DNA from: Cupriavidus oxalaticus
Lineage (GTDB): Bacteria; Pseudomonadota; Gammaproteobacteria; Burkholderiales; Burkholderiaceae
Assembly: GCF_016894385.1 (NCBI RefSeq)
Contig: NZ_CP069812.1
Location: forward strand, 1,984,001-2,048,000
Reading direction: 5' to 3'
DNA length: 64,000 bases
Numbering within the stretch: position 1 is the stretch's first letter; each line of letters opens with the position of its first letter. The notes below the pieces were generated by a model. That model worked only from the letters and a program-made list of their open reading frames with translations. It made no database searches and was not told where the DNA came from. Made by a program: the position numbers and the translations under genes. Below are positions 8,520-17,709 of the stretch, in pieces.

Positions 8520-9446
8520 ATGTCGAGACAGATTCCCCCACTCAACCCGCTCAGGGCGTTCGAAGTGGCTGCCCGGCATCTGAGCTTCACGCGCGCCGCC
8601 GAGGAACTGTTCGTCACGCCCTCGGCGGTCAGCCACCAGATCAAGGCGCTGGAAGAAAGCCTTGGCGTGCAGCTGTTTATCCGCGAGGCCAAGGCCCTGG
8701 TGCTGACACCGGCCGGCAACGCCTACCTGCCCAGCGTGCAACTGGCCTTCAAGCAGCTCGCCGATGCCACGCACCGCCTGCACAGCAAGGACCGCCCGGC
8801 GCTGAAGGTCAACATGCCGCCCACGTTCGCGGTCAAATGGCTGATCCCGCGCATGGACCGCTTCATGAAGGCGCACCCGGATATCGACCTGAAGGTGTCG
8901 ACCTCGAACCATCGCATCGACTTCGAGCGCGACGATTTCGACATGGCGATCCGCTATGGCCGCGGCGATTACCCCGGCCTGCACTGCGAGCTGTGCATGG
9001 CGGTCGAGGTCATTCCCGTGTGCAGTCCGGCGCTGCTGCAAGGTCCGCAGCCGCTCGAGACACCGTCCGACCTGAAGCACCATACGCTGCTGCACGACGA
9101 CAGCACCTATACGGATGTGAGCAACCCCGACTGGGCGATGTGGCTGGAGCACGCCGGCGTGACCGATGTCGACGCCAGCCGCGGGCCGTCGTTCTGGCCG
9201 AGCCACCTGGTCATCAACGCCGCGCTCAATGGCCTGGGCGTGGCGCTGGTGAAGAAGAACTGGATCGAACAGGACCTGGCCGAAGGCCGGCTGGTGCGGC
9301 TGTTCGAATCGATCCGGCTGCCGGTCGAATTCTCTTACTTCGTGGTGTTCCCGAAGGAACGGCTGGAGGATCGCCGCATCCGCTGCTTCACTGACTGGAT
9401 CCGCGCGGAAGTGTTGGAGGACCAGCAGCAGCCGGCCCCCGTCTGA
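8520..9446 (+). CDS. LysR-family regulator, GcvA type
   Basis: A 308-residue LysR-type regulator. The N-terminal winged helix shows the GcvA-group signature PPLNPLRAFEVAARHLSFTRAAEEL and FVTPSAVSHQIKALEE at residues 6-48; the rest is the effector-binding domain. The ATG at 8520 places this motif at the normal position, although no ribosome-binding site is clear. It stands at the distal end of the leftward catabolic arm (9455-14017) and converges on it, ending 8 bases from the thioesterase gene. It is a candidate regulator of that arm or of the divergent thioesterase at 7726. Confidence 0.9.
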   Translation: MSRQIPPLNPLRAFEVAARHLSFTRAAEELFVTPSAVSHQIKALEESLGVQLFIREAKALVLTPAGNAYLPSVQLAFKQLADATHRLHSKDRPALKVNMPPTFAVKWLIPRMDRFMKAHPDIDLKVSTSNHRIDFERDDFDMAIRYGRGDYPGLHCELCMAVEVIPVCSPALLQGPQPLETPSDLKHHTLLHDDSTYTDVSNPDWAMWLEHAGVTDVDASRGPSFWPSHLVINAALNGLGVALVKKNWIEQDLAEGRLVRLFESIRLPVEFSYFVVFPKERLEDRRIRCFTDWIRAEVLEDQQQPAPV

Positions 9447-9454
9447 GCGCAGCT

Positions 9455-9865
9455 TCAGGCCGCGGCGGGCATCGATGCCGTCTTCTTCTGCACGCGTGCG
9501 CGCAAGCGCTCGACATCGACCACGAAGCGGCGATGCGTGCCGCTGCAAACCCGCTCGACCGCATCGTCGGCAGTCACGCTGAACGTGACACTGCGGCCAT
9601 CGATGGCCGTGACCTCGGCGTGTATGCGCACCTCGCCGCCCAGCGGCGTGGCCCCGGTGTGCTGCACCGAGACCTCCGCACCCACCGAGCTTTCGCCGTC
9701 ATCCAGAAAGCCTTGCAGGAAGTCGAGGCAGGTCTGTTCGATATCGCGTACCAGCTCGGGCGTGGCGTAGATGCGCAGGCTTTCGCCGAGAAAATCGATG
9801 GTGCGCTGGCGGTCGACCGTCAGCGTGCGCGCGCAGTTCGCGCCGAGTTGCAATCCGTTCTTCAT
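9455..9865 (-). CDS. FlK-like thioesterase (hotdog fold)
   Basis: A 136-residue protein resembling the thioesterase group that includes fluoroacetyl-CoA thioesterase FlK. Visible features are the YATPELVRDIEQTC segment near residues 32-45, VGAEVSVQHTGATPLG near residue 60 and the beta-rich C-terminal part. It is the last gene of the leftward operon, after an amidohydrolase, a Bug protein, a CoA-transferase and an enoyl-CoA hydratase. A thioesterase here could release CoA from an intermediate or remove a toxic dead-end CoA ester; I cannot choose between these. Confidence 0.75.
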   Translation of the reverse strand: MKNGLQLGANCARTLTVDRQRTIDFLGESLRIYATPELVRDIEQTCLDFLQGFLDDGESSVGAEVSVQHTGATPLGGEVRIHAEVTAIDGRSVTFSVTADDAVERVCSGTHRRFVVDVERLRARVQKKTASMPAAA

Positions 9866-9961
9866 CAGGGGTTCCTTTCAGGTCTGGGGACGAAGCCGCC
9901 CGGCCCGCCACGGCGCGAGCCGGGCGGGTGGCGGATCCTTGTGTTGCCTTGCGCTGCGTTG

Positions 9962-10888
9962 CTACAGGCGATAGAAGCGCACGGCGTTGTCGTGCCACAG
10001 CGCGCGCTGCTGTGCGGGCGAATAGATCGCGATGGCGGCGCGGAAACCCGCCACGATGGTGCCATAGCTGGCCACCAGGCTGTCCACCGGGTAGTTGCTG
10101 GCGAACATGCAGCGCTCCGTGCCGAAGATGGTGATGGCGTCGCGGATCACGGGCACATTGTCGGCCTGCGTCCATGGCTTGCCCGGCAATCCCAGGCCCG
10201 AGATCTTCACGGCGACATTGGGCTGCCCGGCCAGCCCGGCCATCGCGGCACGCCAGCCGGCCAGGCCGGCTTCACTGCGATCGGCCGGCAGCCCGGTATG
10301 GTTCAGGATCAGCTGCGTGCCCGGAAAATCCCGCGCCAGCGCAGCCGCCTGGTCCAGGTTCCACCACGGTGCCTGCAGGTCGAAGGACATGCCGTGCCGG
10401 GCCAGCAACGCATAGCCACGCCGCCAGCGCTCGTCGTCCATCGAGCCCGGCACGCCGCGCCGCGCATCCTCGCGCCGCGCCGCGGTCACCGGCTTGTTGC
10501 GGATGCCGCGCATCATCGCGCAGGCGGCATGGCCTGCCAGCACTTCCCCAACATCGCCGCGGTCAAGCTGGGCATGGCCGACGATCACCGTTGGCCGTCC
10601 CGTCTGCGCGGCGAGCTGCGTCAGCCAGTCGGTCTCGTCGACGGGATTGGCGCGCGCCCATTCGGCTTCGACATGCACCGTCTTCACCGGCGCGCAGCCA
10701 GCCGTATCGCGAGCGAGATCCTCGGGAAGATAGCTCCTGCGCAGCGCCGAATAGTCGCCATAGCGGAAGTTGGGCACCGTTTCGCCCTGCAGCCAGGGGT
10801 ACGGGTTGATCGCCAGGTTCCAGAAATGCTGGTGCGCGTCGATAAAGGGCTCGACGGACGCCGCGCCCTCCGCGGGTGTGTCGCGCAT
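9962..10888 (-). CDS. Amidohydrolase 2 family (lactonase-type) hydrolase
   Basis: A 308-residue TIM-barrel amidohydrolase of the COG3618 type, whose known members hydrolyse sugar lactones (L-fucono- or L-rhamnono-lactone) or 2-pyrone-4,6-dicarboxylate. The N-terminal metal motif is DAHQHFW; KTVHVEAEW, LILNHTGLPADR and FASNYPVDSL follow in the expected order. It starts 2 bases after the Bug gene ends, so the two are translationally close. A paralogue with the same motif order lies on the other arm at 18706. The substrate is probably a lactone, by family; this is inference. Confidence 0.82.
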   Translation of the reverse strand: MRDTPAEGAASVEPFIDAHQHFWNLAINPYPWLQGETVPNFRYGDYSALRRSYLPEDLARDTAGCAPVKTVHVEAEWARANPVDETDWLTQLAAQTGRPTVIVGHAQLDRGDVGEVLAGHAACAMMRGIRNKPVTAARREDARRGVPGSMDDERWRRGYALLARHGMSFDLQAPWWNLDQAAALARDFPGTQLILNHTGLPADRSEAGLAGWRAAMAGLAGQPNVAVKISGLGLPGKPWTQADNVPVIRDAITIFGTERCMFASNYPVDSLVASYGTIVAGFRAAIAIYSPAQQRALWHDNAVRFYRL

Positions 10889-10890
10889 GG

Positions 10891-11871
10891 CTACTCCTTG
10901 ACGCTGATGCGGCTGGCGAGCTGCTTGAACTGCGCCGACTCCTTCACCATGGCCGCCTGCAGCGTCACGTCATCGGCATAGGTATCGGTGCTGAAGTGCA
11001 GCTTCTCCAGCGTCTGGCGCATCACCGGCTCATGCACGGATTTCGCAATCGCGGTCTTCAGTACCGCGATCACCTCGGGCGGCGTGCCCTTCGGTGCCGA
11101 GATGCCGCGCCAGATCCCCATCGACAGGTCGATATTGCGCTCCTTCAGCGTTGGCACGTTCTCGAAGCCGCTGACCCGCTTGTCGGCCATCACCGCCAGT
11201 ACCTTGAGCTTGCCCGCGGCCACATGCGTGAAGACCTCCGCCGTACTGACCGTGACCGCGTCGATATGCCCGCCCAGCAGCGCGAGCGTGGCGGGAGCGC
11301 CGCCGGCATAGGGAATATGGTTGAACTTCGCGCCGGTCTTGTCAGCCAGCGCGGCGGCTGCCATGTGCCACGCTGAGCCCTGCCCGGCATTACCCACGCG
11401 GATATTGGCGTCCGGCTTGCGCGCATCGGCGACAAACTGCTCGATCGTGCTCCACGGCGCATCGGCCCGGACCGCCACGGCGGCCGGGTCCGCGTTCAGG
11501 CGGGCGATGGGGATCAGGTCCTGGTAGGTAAACTTGGCCAGCCCGAGGTAGTTCAGGAAGGTCAGCTCGCTGGACGACAGCACCAGCTTGTAGCCGTCCG
11601 GCTTCGCGTGGACCACTTCGCCCAGGCCGACCGCACCGGTGGCACCCGGCTTGTTGATCACCACGATCGGCTGCGGCAGGTGTCTGGCTGCCGCGGCGGA
11701 CAGCGCGCGCGCCACCACGTCGGCCCCGCCGCCTGCCTGCCACGGCACGATCAGTTCGATGCGCCGGCTCGGGTAGGTTTCCGCACTTGCCGTGGCCGTA
11801 CCACCCAGCAGCCCCAGCACCACGGCCGCCGGCATCGCCCAGCGCCGCATCAGCGAACGTGACATCGTCAT
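10891..11871 (-). CDS. Bug-family periplasmic solute-binding protein
   Basis: A 326-residue tripartite tricarboxylate transporter receptor (Bug/TctC). The signal peptide has RSLMRRW, a hydrophobic core and a cut near ASAE. The mature part begins with YPSRRIELIVPWQAGGGADVVAR, the family's first ligand loop, and NKPGATGAVG follows. Bug proteins usually bind small carboxylates in the periplasm. No TctA/TctB membrane genes are nearby, which is normal in Burkholderiales, where many Bug genes are orphans. It lies between the CoA-transferase and amidohydrolase genes of the leftward operon. Confidence 0.9.
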   Translation of the reverse strand: MTMSRSLMRRWAMPAAVVLGLLGGTATASAETYPSRRIELIVPWQAGGGADVVARALSAAAARHLPQPIVVINKPGATGAVGLGEVVHAKPDGYKLVLSSSELTFLNYLGLAKFTYQDLIPIARLNADPAAVAVRADAPWSTIEQFVADARKPDANIRVGNAGQGSAWHMAAAALADKTGAKFNHIPYAGGAPATLALLGGHIDAVTVSTAEVFTHVAAGKLKVLAVMADKRVSGFENVPTLKERNIDLSMGIWRGISAPKGTPPEVIAVLKTAIAKSVHEPVMRQTLEKLHFSTDTYADDVTLQAAMVKESAQFKQLASRISVKE

Positions 11872-11931
11872 GGTTGTCTCCTGTCTTTTTGTCGGTATAG
11901 ATAATCGGTATAGATGATGGCCGCGGTGCGC

Positions 11932-13164
11932 TCAGGCGGCGCCGCGTTCCAGTTCCTGTGCCCGGGCCGGTGCGCCGAACGCCCCCTGCGCACGCAGCCG
12001 CGTGACGGTGGCCGCGTCCAGGCCGAACTCGCCCAGCACCTCATCGGTATGCTGGCCCAGCAACGGCGCCGGATAGCGCACCCGCTGCGGCGTGCCGCTC
12101 AGCTTGACCGGAAAGCCCAGCGCCTTGACCCGCCCTTCGACCGGGTGATCGATCTCCAGCACCATGTCCCGCGCCACCGCCTGTTCGCTGGCCAGCGCCT
12201 CGTCGTAGGTGAAGATCGGCGCCGCCGGCACACCGGCCGCCAGCAGCGCATCGACCCACTCCGCCGCCGGCTTGCGCGCGAATTCTGCCTCAATTTCAGG
12301 GATCAGCGCGGCGCGGTTGCGGATGCGGGCGGCGTTGTCGGTAAAGCGCGGGTCGGCAAGCAGGTCGGGCCGCTCGATCACCTCGCACAGCGCGGCCCAC
12401 AGCTTGGGATTGGCCGCGCCGATGACAAAATGCCGGTCGGCGGCGCGCACCGCCTGGTACGGCGCGCTCATGCGGTTGGCGCTGCCGATCGGCACCGGCA
12501 CCTCGCCGGTGCCCCAGAACTCGGCCGACTCCCATACCGACAGCCCCAGCGCCGTCTCGAACAGCGACGCATCCACGTATTGCCCCTGCCCGGTATGCTC
12601 GCGCCCCATCAGCGCGCTGAGCACGCCATAGGCGGTGAACAGCCCGGCCCCCAGGTCGGCGATCGGCACGCTGGACTTGACCGGCGGCGCGTCCGGGTGG
12701 CCCATCACGCTCATCACGCCGGACATGGCCTGCGCGATCAGGTCCAGCCCCGGGCGCCGCGACCACGGCCCGGTCTGGCCGAAGCCGGAGATGCTGGCAT
12801 AGACCAGGCGCGGATTGATCTCGCGCAGCACCGCATAGTCGATCTTCAGGCGCGCGGCCACGCCCGGACGGTTGTTCTCCACCAGCACGTCGGCGCCGCG
12901 CACCAGTTCATAGAAGGCCTCGAGGCCGGCCGGGTTCTTCAGGTCGATCTCGACACTGCGCTTGTTGCGGTTCAGCGCCAGGAAGCCGCCGCTGTCGTCG
13001 CCCTTGAGCCGGAAGCCCATCGACTTGCGGGTCTGGTCGCCGGCACCCGGCGCCTCGACCTTGATGACGTCGGCGCCCATGTCGCCCAGCAGCATGCAGC
13101 AGAACGGACCCGCCATGATCTGGCTGACGTCCAGGACCTTGATTTTCGATAACGGCAAATTCAT
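11932..13164 (-). CDS. Class III (CaiB/BaiF) CoA-transferase
   Basis: A 410-residue family III CoA-transferase. It shows LDVSQIMAGPFC near the N-terminus, GADVIKVE near residue 30, LNRNKRSVEIDLK near residue 65, and DLGAGLFTAYGVL, where the catalytic aspartate is expected near residue 170. Such enzymes transfer CoA between carboxylic acids. I chose the ATG at 13164, which gives MNLPLSKIKVLDVS, because codons upstream of it read into the enoyl-CoA hydratase gene in another frame. Next to an enoyl-CoA hydratase, it most likely activates the acid that the hydratase then uses. Confidence 0.92.
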   Translation of the reverse strand: MNLPLSKIKVLDVSQIMAGPFCCMLLGDMGADVIKVEAPGAGDQTRKSMGFRLKGDDSGGFLALNRNKRSVEIDLKNPAGLEAFYELVRGADVLVENNRPGVAARLKIDYAVLREINPRLVYASISGFGQTGPWSRRPGLDLIAQAMSGVMSVMGHPDAPPVKSSVPIADLGAGLFTAYGVLSALMGREHTGQGQYVDASLFETALGLSVWESAEFWGTGEVPVPIGSANRMSAPYQAVRAADRHFVIGAANPKLWAALCEVIERPDLLADPRFTDNAARIRNRAALIPEIEAEFARKPAAEWVDALLAAGVPAAPIFTYDEALASEQAVARDMVLEIDHPVEGRVKALGFPVKLSGTPQRVRYPAPLLGQHTDEVLGEFGLDAATVTRLRAQGAFGAPARAQELERGAA

Positions 13165-13237
13165 GGATACCACCTGTGGTTGGGGCGGCCGCATGGGAAT
13201 GGCGGCGCCGCGGTGCTTGGAACAGAATGAGGTGCTT

Positions 13238-14017
13238 TCAACGGCCCACGAACTGCGGCCGGGTCTTGTCGATAAAGGCGCGGTGGCCGATGCGGAAATC
13301 CTCGGTATCGAAGCAGGCATAGGACTCGGCATGCTCTTCCGCACGCAGCGGCGTGGGATCGAGCAGCCTGCGCACGAACTGCTTGTGCCAGCGCGCCACC
13401 AGCGGCGCGCCGGCGGCGATGCGCCGTGCCGCCGCATAGGCTTCGTCGGGCACGGCCTCGTCCGCCACCACGCGGTTGACCAGGCGCTTGTGCAGGGCCT
13501 CGTCCGCATCGAACACGCGGCCTTCCAGGACGATCTCGAGCGCGGTCGCCGGCCCCGCCAGCGCCACCAGCCCACCCAGTTCGCCATACGACATCACCAG
13601 CCCGAGCCGGTTGACCGGCACGCCGAAGCGGCTCGACCTGCCGCAGATGCGCAGGTCGCACATCGAGGCGATCTCCAGCCCGCCGCCGACGCAGGCGCCC
13701 TGGATCAGCGCGATGGTCGGGTGCCGGCATTCGGCGATGGCGCGCATGGTGGCATTGGTGATCTCGCCGTATTGCTGCGCCTGCGCGGCGTTGGCGCGCA
13801 TGGTGTCGAACTCGGCGATGTCGGCGCCGGCGGCGAAGGCCTTGTCCCCGGCGCCGCGCAACACCACGCAGCGCAGCGTGTCGTCGGCCGACAGGTCCTG
13901 GATGGCTTCGGTCAGGCCCTGCCACATGGACAGGTCCATGGCATTGAGCTTGTCCGGGTTGTTCAGCGTGATGGTGGCGACCTGTGCGTCGCGCTCGATC
14001 AGGATCGGTTGTCTCAT
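13238..14017 (-). CDS. Enoyl-CoA hydratase/isomerase family protein
   Basis: A 259-residue crotonase-fold enzyme. FAAGADIAEFD near residue 65 forms the oxyanion hole with QGACVGGGLEIASMCDLRI near residues 105-123; the glutamate in GGLEIA is in the usual hydratase region. I chose the ATG at 14017 because residues upstream of it are Arg/Ala-rich and unlike the family. It is the first gene of the leftward operon and is divergent from the iron-dependent alcohol dehydrogenase gene, across an 11-bp inverted repeat at 14138-14176. Confidence 0.9.
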   Translation of the reverse strand: MRQPILIERDAQVATITLNNPDKLNAMDLSMWQGLTEAIQDLSADDTLRCVVLRGAGDKAFAAGADIAEFDTMRANAAQAQQYGEITNATMRAIAECRHPTIALIQGACVGGGLEIASMCDLRICGRSSRFGVPVNRLGLVMSYGELGGLVALAGPATALEIVLEGRVFDADEALHKRLVNRVVADEAVPDEAYAAARRIAAGAPLVARWHKQFVRRLLDPTPLRAEEHAESYACFDTEDFRIGHRAFIDKTRPQFVGR

Positions 14018-14137
14018 GGTTGTCGTTGGTGTGGAGGAGGCCCGGCTGGTGCGGGCGGTGGTCCGGAGTCCGGCTGGTCTGCGCCAGTCTAGGGCCCGCG
14101 CCGCGCGCCGCAAAACGAGAAAATCTCAGCGCCGCTT

Positions 14138-14176
14138 CAAGAAAAACTAGGCGTCCGGTGCTGTGAGTTTTTCTTG
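14138..14176. promoter_or_regulatory. Perfect 11-17-11 inverted repeat between two divergent catabolic operons
   Basis: CAAGAAAAACT at 14138-14148 and AGTTTTTCTTG at 14166-14176 are perfect reverse complements separated by 17 bases. They lie near the middle of the 275-base divergent region between the enoyl-CoA hydratase arm and the Fe-alcohol dehydrogenase arm. Position and symmetry suggest a shared operator, so both arms could respond to one regulator. The A/T-rich arms stand out from the GC-rich surroundings. Confidence 0.55.
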
Positions 14177-14292
14177 GGCAGCCTTCAAGTAATTCCACGT
14201 TGTGACCCGCGGGCCTTGTTCCTAGACTTCGTCACCAATGCAGCCGGCCCGCCCCACGGCGCCCTGCTCACCCCACACAGCATGGAGACAAG

Positions 14293-15432
14293 ATGGCTCT
14301 CATTAATTACATCACCCAGATCCAGATCGACTTCGGCGCGATCGGACTGCTGGCCCAGGAATGCGAACGCATCGGCATCACGCGCCCGCTGGTGGTCACC
14401 GACGCCGGCGTCAAGGCCGCCGGCATCGTGCAGCGCGTGCTGGAGCAGCTGCGCCCGGGCTGCGAGGCGGTGATCTACGACGGCACGCCGTCCAACCCGA
14501 CCGAAGCCGCCATGCGCGAGGCCATGCGCCTCTATGGCGAGTACCGTTGCGACGGCATCATCGCGGTGGGCGGCGGCTCGCCGATCGACCTGGCCAAGGG
14601 GGTCGCGGTCTGCGCCACGCACGACGGCCCGCTGCGCCAGTTCGCCGCGATCGAGGGCGGCGTGGCGCGGATTACGGCGGCCACCGCACCGGTGATCGCG
14701 ATCCCCACCACGGCGGGGACCGGCAGCGAAGTCGGCCGCGGCGCCGTGCTGATCCTCGACGACGGCCGCAAGGTCGGCGTGCTGTCGCCCTACCTGGTGC
14801 CGCGCGTGGCGATCTGCGATCCGGAGCTGACGCTGGGCCTGCCGCCGATGCTGACGGCGGCTACCGGTATGGACGCCATCGCGCATTGCCTGGAAACCTT
14901 CATGACCCCGGCCTTCAACCCGCCCGCCGACGGCATCGCGCTCGATGGCCTGCGCCGCGCCTGGCTGCATATCGAGCGCGCGCGCCGCGATCCGCAGGAC
15001 CGTGCCGCGCGCCTGGCCATGATGAGCGCATCGATGCAGGGCGCGCTCGCTTTCCAGAAGGGGCTGGGCTGCGTGCACAGCCTGAGCCATGCGCTGGGCG
15101 GGCTGATGCCGACCCTGCACCACGGCACCCTGAACGCCGTGCTGCTGCCGGCGGTGATCCGCTTCAACGCGGACGCGCCGTCGATGCAGGCCGACGACAA
15201 GCTGGCCCGCATCGCGCAGGCCATGGGACTGCCGGATTCCGGCGCCGTCGGCCCGGCCATCACCGACATGAACCGGCGCCTGGGCCTGCCCGCGGGCCTG
15301 CGCGAGATGGGCGTCGATCCGGCCCTGTTCCCGCGCGTCATCGACTACGCGCTGGCCGACCACTGCCACAAGACCAACCCGCGCGAGGCCAGCGCCCAGG
15401 ACTACCTGGCGCTGCTGCAGGCTTCGCTGTAA
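14293..15432 (+). CDS. Iron-containing (group III) alcohol dehydrogenase
   Basis: A 379-residue Fe-ADH family enzyme, NAD(P)-dependent and cytosolic. The nucleotide-binding motif GGGSPIDLAKG is near residue 95 and TTAGTGSEVGRGAV near residue 140. The metal site is built from Asp and His residues in MDAIAHCLE, VHSLSHALGG and HHGTLNAV. The family oxidises or reduces simple alcohols, hydroxyacids, or maleylacetate; which one applies here is open. It is the first gene of the rightward arm and is followed, with short gaps, by a Bug protein, an FAH enzyme and TRAP transporter genes. Confidence 0.9.
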   Translation: MALINYITQIQIDFGAIGLLAQECERIGITRPLVVTDAGVKAAGIVQRVLEQLRPGCEAVIYDGTPSNPTEAAMREAMRLYGEYRCDGIIAVGGGSPIDLAKGVAVCATHDGPLRQFAAIEGGVARITAATAPVIAIPTTAGTGSEVGRGAVLILDDGRKVGVLSPYLVPRVAICDPELTLGLPPMLTAATGMDAIAHCLETFMTPAFNPPADGIALDGLRRAWLHIERARRDPQDRAARLAMMSASMQGALAFQKGLGCVHSLSHALGGLMPTLHHGTLNAVLLPAVIRFNADAPSMQADDKLARIAQAMGLPDSGAVGPAITDMNRRLGLPAGLREMGVDPALFPRVIDYALADHCHKTNPREASAQDYLALLQASL

Positions 15433-15476
15433 GGCCACCCCTTCCCTACACCAACAACAACATCAGGAGACAACAC

Positions 15477-16442
15477 ATGCGACGTCGCACATTCCTGTGC
15501 GCGGGCGCGGCCGCCTTGGCCACGCCGCTGGCAGCCTGGTCCCAGGCACTGCCGACCGGCCCGATCCGCATCATCGTGGGATTCCCGCCCGGCGGCGGCA
15601 CCGACGTGATGGCGCGCGTGATCGCGCAGCAGCTCTCGGCGCTGTGGCGGGTGTCGGTCATCGTCGAGAACCGGCCTGGCGCCGCCGGCGTGGTCGCCGC
15701 CGAGTACACCGCGCGCCAGGCGCCGGACGGTGCCACGCTGCTGATGACCAATATCAGCAACCACGCCATCGCGCCCAGCCTGTACCCGAAGCTGGGCTAC
15801 TCGGTGGAAAAGGACTTCACGCCGGTCATGCTGGTCGGTGTCACGCCCAACCTGCTGATCTGCCACACCGGCGGGCGCGCGCGCTCGGTGGCCGACGTGG
15901 TCGCGCTGTGCCGCAGCCAGCCGGGCAAGATCACCTTCGGCTCGTCCGGCGCCGGCGCGGCGCAGCACCTGGCGCTGGAGATGTTCAAGCTGCGTGCCGG
16001 CGTGGAGGCGCTGCACGTGCCGTATCGCGGCTCGGCGCCGATGCTGACCGACCTGATCGGCGGCCAGATCGACTTCAGCTTCGAGACCATGACCTCCGCC
16101 ACGCCGCAGATCCAGGGCGGCAAGGTGGTGGCGATCGCGCAGACGCGCCCGCGCCGCGCGGCCAGTTATCCCAATGTGCCGACGCTGGCCGAATCCGGCT
16201 TTCCGGGCTTCGATGCCGGCACCTGGTACGGGCTGGTCGGCCCCGCCGGGCTGCCCGCGCCCATGGTCCAGCGCATGAACGCGGACCTGAACAAGGTGCT
16301 GGCGCTGCCAGACGTGGCGGGCAAGCTCGCCGGCTTCGGTGCCGAGGACGGCGGCGGCAGCGCGGCGCGCTTCGCGCAGTTCATCGCCACGGAGCGCGCC
16401 AAGTGGGCGCGCGTGGTCAAGGACGCCAACGTCAAGGTGTGA
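15477..16442 (+). CDS. Bug-family periplasmic solute-binding protein
   Basis: A 321-residue Bug/TctC protein. MRRRTFLCAGAAALATPLAAWSQ is a signal peptide with a twin-arginine-like start and a cut near WSQA. The conserved ligand loop RIIVGFPPGGGTDVMAR follows at about residues 30-46, then ENRPGAAGVVAAE. The start at 15477 has AGGAG 9 bases upstream. It is the second gene of the rightward arm and stops one base before the FAH gene starts, so the two are probably translated together. It is a separate lineage from the Bug protein at 10891. Confidence 0.9.
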   Translation: MRRRTFLCAGAAALATPLAAWSQALPTGPIRIIVGFPPGGGTDVMARVIAQQLSALWRVSVIVENRPGAAGVVAAEYTARQAPDGATLLMTNISNHAIAPSLYPKLGYSVEKDFTPVMLVGVTPNLLICHTGGRARSVADVVALCRSQPGKITFGSSGAGAAQHLALEMFKLRAGVEALHVPYRGSAPMLTDLIGGQIDFSFETMTSATPQIQGGKVVAIAQTRPRRAASYPNVPTLAESGFPGFDAGTWYGLVGPAGLPAPMVQRMNADLNKVLALPDVAGKLAGFGAEDGGGSAARFAQFIATERAKWARVVKDANVKV

Positions 16443-16443
16443 C

Positions 16444-17634
16444 ATGACACGACGCATCTCGGTTGAGGAAACCCTGCCGCGCGACGCGGATCGCGCCTTG
16501 CTGGTGGGACGCGCATGGCTGCCCGGCCCGCATGGCGGCCCCGTGACGGTGGTGGTGCGCGGCGCGGAACTGTTCGATATCACGGCCACCGCGCCAACCA
16601 TTGCCGGCCTGCTGGCGCTGCCTGACTGCGCCGAGCGCGTGCGGCAGGCCACCGGGCCTTCGCTGGGGCCGCTGCAGGACTGGCTCGACGCGACCTGCGC
16701 GCACGGGCCGGATTCGGAGCATCGCCACCTGCTGGCGCCGAACGACCTGCAGGTGGTCAAGGCCGCCGGCGTGACCTTTGCCGCCAGCCTGGTCGAGCGC
16801 GTGATCGAGGAACGCGCGCGCGGCGACGCGGCCAGCGCCGCCGCGGTGCGCGAGAGCGTCGGCGCCATCGTCGGCACGGGCTTTGCGTCCATCCGCCCGG
16901 GTTCGCCCGAAGCCATGCGCATCAAGGATGTGCTGGTCGCGCAGGGGTTGTGGTCGCAGTACCTGGAAGTCGGCATCGGCCCGGACGCGGAGATCTTCAC
17001 CAAGGCCGCGCCGCTGTCATCGGTGGGCACCGGCGTGGATGTCGGCCTGCATCCGGCATCGACCTGGAACAACCCCGAGCCGGAAGTAGTGCTGGCGGTA
17101 TCGCCGCGCGGCCAGATCGTCGGCGCGGCGCTGGGCAACGACGTCAACCTGCGCGACTTCGAAGGCCGCAGCGCGCTGCTGCTGGGCAAGGCCAAGGACA
17201 ACAACGCGTCCTGCGGCATCGGCCCGTGGATCCGGCTGTGCGATGCGCATTTCGGCATCGACGAGATCGCGCGTACCGAGATCGGCCTGACCATCGAAGG
17301 CGAGGACGGCTTCGTGCTGCATGGCGCCAGCGCGATGACGCAGATCAGCCGTTCGCCGCAGGAACTGGTGGCGCATGCGATGGGCGCGCACCACCAATAC
17401 CCCGACGGCATGATGCTGTTCTGCGGCACGCTGTTCGCACCGGTGCAGGACCGCGACGCGCCCGGCGCCGGCTTTACTCATCACCTCGGCGACCGCGTCA
17501 GCATCTGCGCGCCGCGCCTCGGCGGCCTGGTGAACTGGGTCGGCACCAGCGACGCGCTGCCGCCGTGGACCTTCGGCATCGGCGCGCTGATGGCCAGCCT
17601 GGCCCGGCGCGGCCTGCTCGATCCGCCGCCCTGA
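16444..17634 (+). CDS. FAH-family enzyme, 2-keto-3-deoxy-sugar-acid dehydratase-like
   Basis: A 396-residue fumarylacetoacetate-hydrolase-fold protein. The long form and the segments FEGRSALLLGKAKDNNASCG (residues 240-260) and GNDVNLRD resemble, from memory, 2-keto-3-deoxy-D-xylonate/arabinonate dehydratases (XylX type), which make 2-oxoglutarate semialdehyde, rather than true fumarylacetoacetase. Metal ligands are expected in EVGIGPDAEIFTK and PEPEVVLAV. Beside two lactonase-type amidohydrolases this would fit an aldonate pathway, but a sugar-acid dehydratase and an obvious semialdehyde dehydrogenase are not in this arm. Function is therefore inferred, not shown. Confidence 0.75.
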   Translation: MTRRISVEETLPRDADRALLVGRAWLPGPHGGPVTVVVRGAELFDITATAPTIAGLLALPDCAERVRQATGPSLGPLQDWLDATCAHGPDSEHRHLLAPNDLQVVKAAGVTFAASLVERVIEERARGDAASAAAVRESVGAIVGTGFASIRPGSPEAMRIKDVLVAQGLWSQYLEVGIGPDAEIFTKAAPLSSVGTGVDVGLHPASTWNNPEPEVVLAVSPRGQIVGAALGNDVNLRDFEGRSALLLGKAKDNNASCGIGPWIRLCDAHFGIDEIARTEIGLTIEGEDGFVLHGASAMTQISRSPQELVAHAMGAHHQYPDGMMLFCGTLFAPVQDRDAPGAGFTHHLGDRVSICAPRLGGLVNWVGTSDALPPWTFGIGALMASLARRGLLDPPP

Positions 17635-17709
17635 CCGTATGCGCCCCGCACGGGGCACCCCGAGCCCGGCACACATCGACCGGGCCGCATCACAAACCCA
17701 GGAGACACC

